From Paludibacter sp. 47-17 (lineage in GTDB: Bacteria; Bacteroidota; Bacteroidia; Bacteroidales; Paludibacteraceae): a stretch of DNA of 64,000 bases. Below the pieces are notes generated by a model that was given only the letters and a program-made list of their open reading frames with translations, was not told the origin of the DNA and did no database searches. Both the position numbers and the translations under genes were made by a program. Shown one piece after another: positions 9,015 to 17,850 of the stretch; position 1 is the first letter of the stretch, and every line of letters begins with the position of its first letter. The stretch is from contig MKVT01000030.1 in NCBI GenBank assembly GCA_001898935.1, positions 1 to 64,000 on the forward strand. Reading direction: 5' to 3'.

Positions 9015-10262
9015 TTACTCTTCTCGTATTGCTTCAATAGGTTTAATCTTCATCGCCCGGTTGGCCGGTATAAATCCTGCCAATGCACCAATGACAACCA
9101 GGATGACAAGGGCTCCCACGCCTACTCCGAAACTGATTTGCGGATCTTTGAACATACCATCGCTTTGTTCCAGCATTTTACCGATCAGCGACAACAAACC
9201 AACCCCCAGCATCAGGCCGGTTACGCCGGCCAGCATCGTCAGCACCACACTTTCGGTTAAAATCTGTCCGACAATATTGGAAGGGGTTGCCCCCAATGCC
9301 CTGCGAATTCCGATTTCGCGGGTACGTTCCTTCACCGTCACCAGCATTATATTACTCACTCCCACGGCACCGGCAAGCAATGTTCCCGTACCTACTATCC
9401 AGATAAGCGAAGCAATACCGATTCCCAGGTATAAAAACATGGTAAACTGATCTTCGATATTCATTCCCCCGACGGCAGTTTTATCGTCGGGCGAAATATC
9501 GTGAGCCTGTTTCAGTACCGCTTTCACCTTCTCTTCCACCACCTTCACCTTAATCCCCGGCTGGGCGGTAATGGCCAGGAAGTGAACCCTGTCGCCCATA
9601 TTAAATGCCTGCTGCATAGTCGTAAACGGTAGTACAACAGTTTCCTGCGAATCGCCTCCGATATTGATATTCGTAGTGCTGCGGGTTACTCCGATAACGG
9701 TAAAATAAATCCCGTTCACCTGAATATTCTTTCCCAGCGGATCCTCGTTGTGTGGAAACATAACTTCATATACCCGTTCGCCGATCACACATACCTTACG
9801 TTTTTCAGCAATATCGATATCGTTGATGTAGCGTCCTTTTACAATTTTCTGATTATCGATATCGTTGTACGAAGGATAGTTACCCTTGATATTAAAGGCG
9901 CCCGACTTATCGTCGCGCAGCACGTTGTTTTCGCTGTTACCTCCAAAAATCACCGGTGCAATATACTGAAGTTCAGGCACGTTTTGTTGCAACAACACGA
10001 TATCGCGGTTGCGCATCTCCCATTGCCGGCCCTTCCGGAAACCCTTATACGGTTCCGAGGTACGGTTTTCCCAAATAAAACAGGAGTTGGTAGCAAAACC
10101 TTCCACCTGCGAGCTGATTCCCCTTTCGAGAGCCACTCCCGCTCCCACCATGGCCACCAGCATAAACATGCCCCAGAACACCCCAAAGGCAGTTAGCACG
10201 CTCCGCGATTTATTGTGAGTTATTGTAATCCAGATTTCCTGGAATCGATCGAGATCAAACAT
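9015..10262 (-). CDS. MacB-like ABC transporter permease (second of two)
   Basis: A 415-residue permease of the MacB/FtsX type: an N-terminal transmembrane helix after FDLDRFQEIWITITHNKSRS, a large periplasmic MacB_PCD domain of about 230 residues, then three transmembrane helices with the conserved coupling segment MLVTVKERTREIGIRRALGA. It has no ATPase domain; the ATPase is separate at 11541. It is a diverged paralogue of the permease at 10275, and the two probably form a heterodimer. Confidence 0.92.
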   Translation of the reverse strand: MFDLDRFQEIWITITHNKSRSVLTAFGVFWGMFMLVAMVGAGVALERGISSQVEGFATNSCFIWENRTSEPYKGFRKGRQWEMRNRDIVLLQQNVPELQYIAPVIFGGNSENNVLRDDKSGAFNIKGNYPSYNDIDNQKIVKGRYINDIDIAEKRKVCVIGERVYEVMFPHNEDPLGKNIQVNGIYFTVIGVTRSTTNINIGGDSQETVVLPFTTMQQAFNMGDRVHFLAITAQPGIKVKVVEEKVKAVLKQAHDISPDDKTAVGGMNIEDQFTMFLYLGIGIASLIWIVGTGTLLAGAVGVSNIMLVTVKERTREIGIRRALGATPSNIVGQILTESVVLTMLAGVTGLMLGVGLLSLIGKMLEQSDGMFKDPQISFGVGVGALVILVVIGALAGFIPANRAMKIKPIEAIREE

Positions 10263-10274
10263 AGTGTTTCAGCA

Positions 10275-11531
10275 TTAATTTTCGTCGCGCATGGCTTCGA
10301 TGGGTTTAATTTTAACGGCCCTGCGGGCTGGCATATAGCCCGCAATGATTCCGGCAATAATCAGTATCAGGGTCGAAATATATACATAGGTAAGATTTAC
10401 CGTGGGATTCTTGAAAACCGACATCCCTGTGTCGGATGGATTTTGCGCTGCCGACTGCTCCATCACAAAATTCACCGCCTCGGTAATCCCTATTCCGGTC
10501 ATCATGCCTACATAGCCAAAAAATGCAGTAATCATGATCGATTCCAGAATAATCGAAAACAGTATCTGAGCCGGCGGAGCTCCCAGGGCTTTGCGGATTC
10601 CGATTTCCCGGGTACGTTCTTTCACCGTAACCAACATGATATTACTTACACCCACAATACCTGCTATCAGCGTGAAAATCCCGATAATCGAAACAAAAAG
10701 CGTAATGCCATTAAAAATATTCATCGTTTCGATGTAATCGCGTTGCGAATTACGGATCCACAAAGCCTGGGTATCTTCGGGGTCAAAAATCATGGTTTGA
10801 GCCAGCGACCTTTTCAATTCCAGGTTGAAGGTATCGTTTTCCTCCATGGTTTTCAAGCCGTTCACCGTCATGGCAATGCTGCGGTACTTCTCGTCGGGAT
10901 TAAAAATGGCCTGCGAAGTGGAAAGCGGTATGTAGGCATTCCCATTTCCCCAGTTGTCTTTTTTAGTATTGATGCCCACCACCTGAAACATCACCTGCCC
11001 CACCTGCACAAACTTACCGAGTGCCGGCTCATCCTTGAACAGTACATCCACCACCTTTTTGTCGAGCACGATTACTTTCCGTTTCTCATTCATATCGGTC
11101 TGGTTAATAAACCTTCCGCCATTCTCGGCAAATTTGAGGTTGAAAATACTTGTATACAGCGGCGTAACCCCTCTTACCGAATAACTGCCGTATTCCGCTT
11201 TATTGGTAATGGTAAGGTAATTATCGAGTACCGGAGTACGATCGGTCATTTCACGTACATCCTCATCGATCTTCTGCACTTCTTTATTGGTCAGGCTCAA
11301 CCCCCGTCCCGACTGATACCCCTGATGCGGTTTGGAGGTTCGTCCCGGCCAAATCTGAACGGTATTCGTAGCGCGGTCGCTAAAGTTGGAGGTTACGCCG
11401 TTTTTCAACCCGTTGCCGGCTGCCAGCAGAATAATCAAAATGAAAATCCCCCAGGAAACCGACAACCCGGTAAGCACCGTTCTCAGCTTATTGTGGCGCA
11501 AGCCCGACCATATTTCTTGTAATATATCCAT
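10275..11531 (-). CDS. MacB-like ABC transporter permease (first of two)
   Basis: A 418-residue MacB/FtsX-type permease with the same plan as its downstream neighbour: N-terminal helix after QEIWSGLRHNKLRTVLTGLS, MacB_PCD periplasmic domain, three C-terminal helices, and the motif MLVTVKERTREIGIRKALGA. The gene pair arose by duplication. It follows the ATPase gene by 9 bases. MacB-type systems export macrolides, peptides or lipoproteins; the substrate cannot be read from the sequence. Confidence 0.92.
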   Translation of the reverse strand: MDILQEIWSGLRHNKLRTVLTGLSVSWGIFILIILLAAGNGLKNGVTSNFSDRATNTVQIWPGRTSKPHQGYQSGRGLSLTNKEVQKIDEDVREMTDRTPVLDNYLTITNKAEYGSYSVRGVTPLYTSIFNLKFAENGGRFINQTDMNEKRKVIVLDKKVVDVLFKDEPALGKFVQVGQVMFQVVGINTKKDNWGNGNAYIPLSTSQAIFNPDEKYRSIAMTVNGLKTMEENDTFNLELKRSLAQTMIFDPEDTQALWIRNSQRDYIETMNIFNGITLFVSIIGIFTLIAGIVGVSNIMLVTVKERTREIGIRKALGAPPAQILFSIILESIMITAFFGYVGMMTGIGITEAVNFVMEQSAAQNPSDTGMSVFKNPTVNLTYVYISTLILIIAGIIAGYMPARRAVKIKPIEAMRDEN

Positions 11532-11540
11532 GGGTGGAAA

Positions 11541-12215
11541 TTAGTTGGTTTCGATACTTCCGATCATTCCGTCCTTGATGTGAATCACCTTGCGGGTAAT
11601 ATCGGCTACCGCCTTCTCGTGCGTCACGATGATTGTGGTAATTCCCGAAGCATTGAGTTCGGTAAGCACCTGCATTACCTCCTCGGTGGTTTTACTATCG
11701 AGCGCTCCGGTAGGTTCGTCGGCCAGAATTACTTTTGGTTCCGAAATAATGGCCCGGGCAATAGCCACCCGCTGCTTCTGCCCGCCCGACATTTCGTTGG
11801 GCATATGATAGGCCCAATCTTTCAAACCCATGCGATCGAGGTACTCCATGGCAATGATGTTCCGGCGCTTACGGCTGATGTGGCGGTAATACAACGGTAG
11901 CGCCACATTCTCGAGCGCATTTTTAAAATTGATCAGGTTGAACGACTGGAACACGAAGCCGATCATTTCGTTGCGGTAATGGGCCGCCTGCCGTTCGTTC
12001 AGATCCTTGATCAACACATTGTTGAGCCGGTATTCGCCTGTGTCGTAATTGTCGAGTATTCCCAGAATATTCAACAGCGTGGATTTCCCGGAACCCGAGG
12101 CTCCCATAATCGATACATAATCGCCCTGTTGAATCGTGAGATCAACCCCTTTGAGCACATGAAGCGAAGTGGCTTCGGTGTAATACGTTTTGTTAATGTT
12201 GGATAGTGATATCAT
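11541..12215 (-). CDS. ABC transporter ATPase, MacB/LolD type
   Basis: A 224-residue ATPase that powers the two permeases downstream. Walker A is GASGSGKST (about residues 38-46), the signature is MSGGQKQRVAIARA, Walker B is VILADEPTGALDS and the switch histidine lies in TIIVTHEK. It is the first gene of a seven-gene leftward operon that ends with the PspC-GIN gene. The promoter with a probable PadR operator lies directly upstream. Confidence 0.93.
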   Translation of the reverse strand: MISLSNINKTYYTEATSLHVLKGVDLTIQQGDYVSIMGASGSGKSTLLNILGILDNYDTGEYRLNNVLIKDLNERQAAHYRNEMIGFVFQSFNLINFKNALENVALPLYYRHISRKRRNIIAMEYLDRMGLKDWAYHMPNEMSGGQKQRVAIARAIISEPKVILADEPTGALDSKTTEEVMQVLTELNASGITTIIVTHEKAVADITRKVIHIKDGMIGSIETN

Positions 12216-12238
12216 TGAGTAGTGTTGTTTAACGGCTG

Positions 12239-12282
12239 CAAATATATATCAAGTCATAGTACCTTGCAATACATAGTACTAT
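12239..12282 (-). promoter_or_regulatory. Efflux operon promoter with probable PadR operator
   Basis: On the minus strand TTG (12267-12269) and TATATTTG (12239-12246) are 20 bases apart, a good Bacteroidota promoter 24 bases before the ATPase gene. The 8-mer CATAGTAC occurs twice (12255-12262 and 12272-12279), 17 bases apart, once between the boxes and once just upstream of the -33 box. The second copy is part of the palindrome ATAGTACTAT (12273-12282). A repressor bound there would block the promoter, and the operon's own PadR is the obvious candidate. Confidence 0.6.
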
Positions 12283-12382
12283 ATAAATAATGAAATAATT
12301 ACAGCTCAACTGAATAGAAGTCTTATATACAGACGGTTTCAGCAGGTAAAACAGATTTTCGCTTTAACATTATTTAAATAAA

Positions 12383-12413
12383 AATGCCGCAATTTTTTAG
12401 AAACTGCGGCATT
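12383..12413 (-). terminator. Terminator of plsC
   Basis: AATGCCGCA and TGCGGCATT form a 9-bp perfect stem with a 13-base loop. On the minus strand it is followed by TTTTTATTTAAAT. It lies 13 bases after the plsC stop. Confidence 0.85.
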
Positions 12414-12425
12414 CAGAGGGGCTTA

Positions 12426-13154
12426 TCACCTTAAGCCTGATGCGATTATGGTACGGGTGTGTTCGATCAGCTCCGGTACGTTATCGGGAAGGAAATCGAC
12501 TACCCGGATCGGTTGATGAAATACCACCTGAATGGTTCCGGGCTTCACAACGAACGTCGAGCGGGGCATTACGTCAAACGCCCCGTCGATGGTGATGGGT
12601 AGGATGGGTAATTTAAGATCGGATGCAATGCGGAAAGCGCCCTTTTTAAACGCTCCCATTTTGCCTGTAAACGTACGGGTACCTTCGGGAAAAACCACTA
12701 CCGATACACCGTTGATCAATTGCCGCTCGGCTCTTTCAATACTTTTCCGGGCGGCGATGGGATTGGTACGGTTGATAAAAATATGTCCGGCCGATTCGCA
12801 GGCCTTGCCCACCAGCGGAATTTTCCGCAGTTCGGCTTTCATGATCCACTTAAACAGATGAGGCAACCAGCCATAAATAATGAAAATATCGAACATCGAC
12901 TGATGATTGGCCGCTACAATATACGAGCGGTTGGCATCGACTTTATCGAGCCCTGTAAATGTCACTTTGACAAAAAAAAGTGTACAGATCACCCTCCCCC
13001 ACCATCGCGCCGGATAATACGAAATATTATTATTCGGGAAAACAGGCGAAAGTACGATAGTAGCAAGTGCTACCAGCGGTGTGATAATCATAAGCAACGG
13101 ATAGGCGATCAGAAACTGATAAATCACAAAAAGAGGGTGTACTTTTCGCTTCAT
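12426..13154 (-). CDS. plsC: 1-acyl-sn-glycerol-3-phosphate acyltransferase
   Basis: A 242-residue membrane-associated acyltransferase that makes phosphatidic acid from lysophosphatidic acid. Acyltransferase block I is NHQSMFD (the HX4D catalytic motif) and block III is FPEGTRT; the later block LPITI is also visible. Two hydrophobic segments precede block I, as usual. It is a single gene with its own terminator. Confidence 0.9.
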   Translation of the reverse strand: MKRKVHPLFVIYQFLIAYPLLMIITPLVALATIVLSPVFPNNNISYYPARWWGRVICTLFFVKVTFTGLDKVDANRSYIVAANHQSMFDIFIIYGWLPHLFKWIMKAELRKIPLVGKACESAGHIFINRTNPIAARKSIERAERQLINGVSVVVFPEGTRTFTGKMGAFKKGAFRIASDLKLPILPITIDGAFDVMPRSTFVVKPGTIQVVFHQPIRVVDFLPDNVPELIEHTRTIIASGLR

Positions 13155-13215
13155 GATAAAGGGGGTGTTGATTGAACCGCAAATTTAACTCCTCGCTCCC
13201 GGTTTTCCAAATATG

Positions 13216-14154
13216 TTAAAATTCGGTTACTTTGGCGATGGCTTCCAGCTTTTCGGTTTTCCGCGATTTCCGGTTAATCTGGCTGACAAACAAACCGAGC
13301 ACTACCACCAGAATTCCCATCCATTGGGTAAAAGTGAGGTATTGATCGAGCAACATCCACGAAAAGAGGGCTGTAAAAACCGGAATAAGGTTGACAAAAA
13401 CATTGGTTTTGGCGATTCCGATTTTCCGCACCACTCCTCCAAAAAACACAAAAGCAATGACGGATGCAAAAAAAGCCAGCATCAGCAGAGCGCCCAGCGA
13501 TCTGGCCGAAACTTCGACGGAGTGGATGATCGAATAATCGAGCACAAAAAAAGTGGGTGTGAAGAACACAAGCCCGATAAGGCTTTGATAAAAAATGATG
13601 GTGGTGATGGAATAATAGGAAGAGATCCGCCGGAGCGTGGCTGAATAGAACACGGCGGCAAAAACGGCTAAAAACACCAGCACCACGCCCCAGAAGTCGG
13701 CATACAAACCTGTTCCGGGTACATAAATCACTAAAATGACTCCTACGATGGATACAAAAATTCCCACCATATTGCTTTTGGTAACCTTTTCCTTGAGCAT
13801 GAAATACGCCAGAACAGGGGCAAAAAGCGGAATAGTGGCCACGAAGACCGAAACCAGGGTAGGCGACATCCGGGTGAGCGCATAGGTTTCGCCCATGTAG
13901 TATAAGTACGGTTCGAAAAAAGCAAGCAACACAAAACCGCCCAAATCCTGCCTGCGCAGGCGCTGAAATTTACCGGTGAACTTGGCATATCCATAGAGCA
14001 TCGCCGAGGCCAGCACCAGCCGCAGACTCACCAGAGTCACCGGCGGAAACGATTCGATAGCCATTTGTGTCCAGATAAACGAAAACGACCAGAAAATCAT
14101 CGCCAGCACGATGGCCCCGTACAATTTTAATGCTTGCATCAATGTTTTAAGCAA
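13216..14154 (-). CDS. EamA/DMT-family transporter
   Basis: A 312-residue integral membrane protein with ten predicted transmembrane helices arranged as two EamA repeats (about residues 10-150 and 165-300). Family features include the SFIWTQMAIE segment after helix 1 and the second-repeat ending FTQWMGILVVVLGLFVSQ. The substrate is unknown; relatives export amino acids or nucleotides. The start overlaps the upstream kinase gene by 8 bases, so the two are co-transcribed. Confidence 0.88.
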   Translation of the reverse strand: MLKTLMQALKLYGAIVLAMIFWSFSFIWTQMAIESFPPVTLVSLRLVLASAMLYGYAKFTGKFQRLRRQDLGGFVLLAFFEPYLYYMGETYALTRMSPTLVSVFVATIPLFAPVLAYFMLKEKVTKSNMVGIFVSIVGVILVIYVPGTGLYADFWGVVLVFLAVFAAVFYSATLRRISSYYSITTIIFYQSLIGLVFFTPTFFVLDYSIIHSVEVSARSLGALLMLAFFASVIAFVFFGGVVRKIGIAKTNVFVNLIPVFTALFSWMLLDQYLTFTQWMGILVVVLGLFVSQINRKSRKTEKLEAIAKVTEF

Positions 14155-15127
14155 TGAACGATTGAATATCCTTTTTAATTTCGTCCCAAACCTCCTGGGT
14201 CATTTTCGCCCCCAATACTTCGACCACCTTCGACGATACCAGCGAACCGATCCTCCCGCAGACATCCAGTGGCCAACCAAGAGCGAGCGCGTACAGAAAT
14301 CCGGCAGCATATAAATCGCCCGCTCCCGTAGTATCGATGCTCTTAGCCAGGTAGGGTGAAATAGTATGAACCACATCGCCCGATTTCACATACGAACCTT
14401 CCTTCCCGATCTTCACCACCGCTATATCACAACGATCGGCGATATGAATCAGGGCCTCCTGAGGTTCCATACCGGTAAAAGCACGGGCCTCTTCTTCGTT
14501 GGCAAACACAATATCCACATACTCGGCGATCATTTCTTTCAAAAAATCGAGATTAGCTTCCACCACATTGTAGCTGGCCAGGTCGACCGAAACCAGCAAA
14601 CCTGCCTTTTTCGCCAATTGCACCGCTTTCCGGATCAACTCATGATTTTGCACCAGGTATCCCTCGATATGAAAAATGGAATAACCTTCGAACAGCGATT
14701 CGGTAATATCACCGGGTGTAAGTTCGGCAGCTGCACCCAGGTAGGTACATAAGGTACGTTCCCCATCGGCAGATACGAGCACCGTGCAATTGCCCGAAGG
14801 GAGCTCGCTATACTGCAACAAGGGTTCCACGCCGTTGGCCAGCGTATCGTTCATAAAAAAAGTGCCGATCTCATCCTTCCCTATTTTACCAAAGAAACCG
14901 GCAGCCACACCCAGTTTGGTAATCCCGTTGATGGTATTGGAAGCCGATCCGCCGGTAGCCATCACCGACTTCTCGATAGCAACAGCTCCTCGTATCTCGG
15001 CCAATTTTGCCTCATCAATCAACTGCATGCTGCCTTTTGGTAATTTTAACTCATTCAACACCTCATCCGTATCAATCTGCAACAAAATGTCAGTCAGGGC
15101 ATTACCCATACCCAGTACTTTTTTCAT
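14147..15127 (-). CDS. PfkB-family carbohydrate kinase, probably adenosine kinase
   Basis: A 326-residue ribokinase-fold enzyme. The N-terminal substrate region has TGGSASNTINGITKLG and the C-terminal signature is DTTGAGDLYAAGFLYAL, with the catalytic Asp in GAGD. The closest family by the N-terminal MGNALTDILLQID and the overall layout is bacterial adenosine kinase, so phosphorylation of adenosine to AMP is the likely reaction, but other nucleoside or sugar substrates are possible. The second of two adjacent ATGs is used. A promoter box lies 34 bases upstream, divergent from the tRNA promoter. Confidence 0.83.
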   Translation of the reverse strand: MKKVLGMGNALTDILLQIDTDEVLNELKLPKGSMQLIDEAKLAEIRGAVAIEKSVMATGGSASNTINGITKLGVAAGFFGKIGKDEIGTFFMNDTLANGVEPLLQYSELPSGNCTVLVSADGERTLCTYLGAAAELTPGDITESLFEGYSIFHIEGYLVQNHELIRKAVQLAKKAGLLVSVDLASYNVVEANLDFLKEMIAEYVDIVFANEEEARAFTGMEPQEALIHIADRCDIAVVKIGKEGSYVKSGDVVHTISPYLAKSIDTTGAGDLYAAGFLYALALGWPLDVCGRIGSLVSSKVVEVLGAKMTQEVWDEIKKDIQSFIA

Positions 15128-15160
15128 CATAACTCAGCGCTTTTTTTTAAAATTTTACTG

Positions 15161-15168
15161 CAAAGATA
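15161..15168 (-). promoter_or_regulatory. Promoter -7 box of the PfkB kinase gene
   Basis: TATCTTTG on the minus strand fits TAnnTTTG and lies 34 bases before the kinase start. No clear -33 box is seen. It diverges from the tRNA promoter 23 bases away. Confidence 0.5.
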
Positions 15169-15191
15169 TTGCATAATTCAGAAAAACCTAT

Positions 15192-15199
15192 TACTTTTG
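15192..15199 (+). promoter_or_regulatory. Promoter -7 box of tRNA-Asn
   Basis: TACTTTTG fits the Bacteroidota -7 element and lies 21 bases before the mature tRNA 5' end. Confidence 0.55.
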
Positions 15200-15220
15200 C
15201 ATCGCAATTGAGAAAAAAAT

Positions 15221-15294
15221 TCTTCCTTAGCTCAGTCGGTTAGAGCATCTGACTGTTAATCAGAGGGTCCTTGGTTCAAGTCCAAGAGGGAGAG
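15221..15294 (+). tRNA. tRNA-Asn (anticodon GTT)
   Basis: The 74-base sequence folds as a full cloverleaf: acceptor TCTTCCT with AGGGAGA, D arm GCTCAGTCGGTTAGAGC, anticodon stem TCTGA/TCAGA with loop CTGTTAA (anticodon at 15255-15257), and T arm CTTGG/CCAAG around TTCAAGT. The discriminator is G, as expected for Asn. No CCA is encoded. A terminator follows at once, so it is a single-gene unit. Confidence 0.96.
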
Positions 15295-15295
15295 C

Positions 15296-15333
15296 AAAAA
15301 GCACTTATATCGATGATATAGGTGCTTTTTTTA
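15296..15333. terminator. Bidirectional terminator between tRNA-Asn and the sensor kinase
   Basis: AAAAAGCACTTATATC pairs with GATATAGGTGCTTTTT (one G-U pair) around a 3-base loop. A T-run follows on the plus strand, and the A-rich 5' arm gives a T-run on the minus strand, so it can end both the tRNA and the converging kinase gene. Confidence 0.85.
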
Positions 15334-15337
15334 TTTC

Positions 15338-17260
15338 TTAGATCCGATAAGGAATCAGAACATAAAACGCCGACCCTTTCCCCGGTTCCGACTCAACCCG
15401 GATCGAACCGTCCAGTAATTCGGCAAACCCTTTAGCGATCGACAAACCCAGTCCGGTGCCCCCGAATTCGTACTGAATGCGCGTATCGGCCTGGCGAAAG
15501 CTATCAAAAATATGTTCGTGAAGTGCCGGCTCGATTCCAATGCCGGTATCTTTAACGTAAAATTCAAGGTAATTATCTTTTACAACATATCCCACCCGGA
15601 TCTGTCCTTCGCGGGTAAACTTTAAAGCATTCGCCACCAGGTTAGCGAGGATACGCGTCAGCTTCGACCGATCGGTTTGAATCGACGAATCGTCGTACGA
15701 CAATCCTGGCAGTACAATAAATTCGAGGCCCTTCTGTTCGGCAACCTGCCGGAATTTTTCTTCTATTTCGGCCAACACCACATTTACGGCTGTTTTACGT
15801 ATACTGCATTTTTCCTGATTGGTTTCGAGCGATGCGAGGGTTAGAATATCGGTTACAATAGCCAGCAGCTGATTACTGCTCGACTGGATAATCGACAACA
15901 GACTTTCTTTTTGCTTGGCCGAGAAGTAATTATCGTTTAATAAATTCGCCGAACCACAAATGGCATTCAACGGAGTTCTGATTTCATGCGAGATATTCTG
16001 GAGGAACATCGTCTTCAGGCGTTCCCCCTCTTCAGCCTTATTCTTGGCTTTGCGAAGTTCCGTCTCAAACTTTTTCAGCAGGGTAATATCGGTAATGGTA
16101 CCCACATACCCTACCACATTGCCCTCCGAATCGACTTCCGGAATCGCCTGTCCCAACACCCAGGTCACCGAACCATCGGGCCTCAGAAACCGGTATTCGA
16201 CTGTTGAACTGCTCGTGTCGGCGGTAGCTTTATCCCAGCCGCTCATCAACCATTCACGGTCTTCGGGCACCACTGCATCCACCCAGCCATTGCCCAGCGC
16301 CTGATCCACTGTAAGGCCCGTTATTTCGCACCACCGGGGATTGACGTAGATGGTATAGCCGGTCGAATCGGTGAGAAAGATACCTACAGGCGACATCCTG
16401 ATGAGCGTCTGATACCTCAGTTCGTTCAGCTCGAGTGCTTTGCTGGCCTGGCGTTGCACAGCCTGTTTTTCTTCCAGCATCATTTCGTATTTCTGACGGT
16501 ACGACAAGGAATGAAACACTCCCTTATACGGCAAATCGCTGATTGTATATACGTCGGGCTCAACATATTTCAGGTAGATGTAAACGGAAGCGGTAAAGAA
16601 AATTCCGGTATAAAACTTTCCGATTATGGCCGAATAGATCTGTTCCATCACAATAGAAGAACTCCAGAAAGAAAGTCCCATAAACATGATCGAATTGACA
16701 ATCTGCATCAATCCCATGGCAAGATAAATCCTCCAGAACAGCGGTTTAATCCATTTTGCCACCTTTTCGTAAATCACAATGATCAAAAACACATCGACCA
16801 GCAATCCAAACGTATCGACCAACATAACCCACCCGCCATTACGGATGAAATTGGCCGAATCGATGGCAGGGTTGATAAATTCGTAGTTATTCAGGTGCCA
16901 GTCGAAAATAAGCAAAAGCAACGACATGAGCAGATTGGCGACAAACATGGCATAAATCAGCTTACGTGTTTCTGCAGCATCTTCGCGTATATAGAACATC
17001 AAAACGGCATACATCATCCCATTGAACATCACAATAGAACCGGGGGAAACAATTATGCCCGGAAGCACTTCGTGATATACCGAACTGGATAGAAAAATCT
17101 GAATATACCCCATCATCGTAAGTACGGCATACACCAGACCGAGGCCCAGTGCGCGACGTAAACGAAAAACCAGTTGAAAAATAAGAGCCAGTAAAATGGT
17201 TTCTCCGGTAATAATGATAATATGCAAAATCTCGGGGTTCATGGGCCTAAATATGTACAT
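15338..17260 (-). CDS. Membrane-bound PAS-domain sensor histidine kinase
   Basis: A 640-residue kinase. Seven hydrophobic helices (about residues 10-235) form a membrane sensor region, followed by a short coiled coil, a PAS domain with PAC (about 285-405, TLIRMSPVGIFLTDSTGYTI), a HisKA domain with the phosphoacceptor His in NISHEIRTPLNAICG (about 425) and a HATPase domain with DTGIGIEP and FGGTGLGLSIAKG. No receiver or response regulator is adjacent, so it is an orphan. The signal is unknown. An ATG six codons in (17242) is an equally good start. Confidence 0.88.
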   Translation of the reverse strand: MYIFRPMNPEILHIIIITGETILLALIFQLVFRLRRALGLGLVYAVLTMMGYIQIFLSSSVYHEVLPGIIVSPGSIVMFNGMMYAVLMFYIREDAAETRKLIYAMFVANLLMSLLLLIFDWHLNNYEFINPAIDSANFIRNGGWVMLVDTFGLLVDVFLIIVIYEKVAKWIKPLFWRIYLAMGLMQIVNSIMFMGLSFWSSSIVMEQIYSAIIGKFYTGIFFTASVYIYLKYVEPDVYTISDLPYKGVFHSLSYRQKYEMMLEEKQAVQRQASKALELNELRYQTLIRMSPVGIFLTDSTGYTIYVNPRWCEITGLTVDQALGNGWVDAVVPEDREWLMSGWDKATADTSSSTVEYRFLRPDGSVTWVLGQAIPEVDSEGNVVGYVGTITDITLLKKFETELRKAKNKAEEGERLKTMFLQNISHEIRTPLNAICGSANLLNDNYFSAKQKESLLSIIQSSSNQLLAIVTDILTLASLETNQEKCSIRKTAVNVVLAEIEEKFRQVAEQKGLEFIVLPGLSYDDSSIQTDRSKLTRILANLVANALKFTREGQIRVGYVVKDNYLEFYVKDTGIGIEPALHEHIFDSFRQADTRIQYEFGGTGLGLSIAKGFAELLDGSIRVESEPGKGSAFYVLIPYRI

Positions 17261-17337
17261 TTTGAGACAAAGATAGACTTTTAATTCAAAGAATTTATTT
17301 TAATTGAAAAAAATGCACAAATTATTCCAAAAAAAAA

Positions 17338-17371
17338 GAAAATGCGGCAATCTCACGACTGCCACATTTTC
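17338..17371 (-). terminator. Terminator behind the T9SS remnant gene
   Basis: GAAAATGCGGCA pairs with TGCCACATTTTC (one C-A mismatch). On the minus strand it is followed by nine T. It lies 25 bases after the remnant's stop. Confidence 0.75.
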
Positions 17372-17395
17372 GCCAAAAATCTAACTTCTCAAAAC

Positions 17396-17718
17396 TTATT
17401 TTATTCTTTTCGCGGTGTAGGTTTTTCCCTGAGCAACAGCCTGTAGCAGGTATACTCCTGCGGTCAGGTGCGACGATGTGCCGGAAGAAAACTTTGCCTC
17501 CTCCCCCAGCCGGCAGTGGTTGCAATGCCATACTTTGTCGGATGGATTTCCGGTTTTGCAGGTATTGGCAATCACATCCACGGTAGCCCCGCTCCACATG
17601 GCAACCGCTCCGCCGGCACTGCCAATTGCGGCATTTTCGAAGGTCACTTTTAGGACCTGTTGGGCACAAGCAAAGGCGCCTGATCCAAGAAGTGCAAACA
17701 AAAGGACTGTTTTTTCAT
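17396..17718 (-). pseudogene. Collapsed secreted T9SS-cargo gene, with a homopolymer frameshift
   Basis: Reading leftward from the ATG at 17718, one extra A in the A6 run (17710-17715) would give a perfect signal peptide (MKKTVLLFALLGSGAFACAQ), then about 45 residues that look like the N-terminus of a secreted carbohydrate-active protein (VLKVTFENAAIGSAGGAV). These join directly to a typical end of a type IX secretion sorting domain (LTAGVYLLQAVAQGKTYTA, ending KRIK). As sequenced, the ATG frame is out of phase with the rest. The product would be about 107 residues with no catalytic domain, so I read it as a gene that lost its middle. The frameshift itself could be a sequencing error or slippage. 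A terminator follows. Confidence 0.6.
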
Positions 17719-17850
17719 GGCGGTATATTTTTTCAGATTGAACACTGTGTGTGGTCAACAGGGGCAAATATATGCTATGTTGTTCGAACACAGTATTCTG
17801 CACGTTACACACTTTTAATGCGGCGTTACACCTCGCTCACAAAGCAACAT

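Noticed and set aside
10215-11522. 435-codon plus-strand frame opposite the first permease
   Set aside because: Antisense shadow of a clear MacB-like permease gene; no start context or family pattern.
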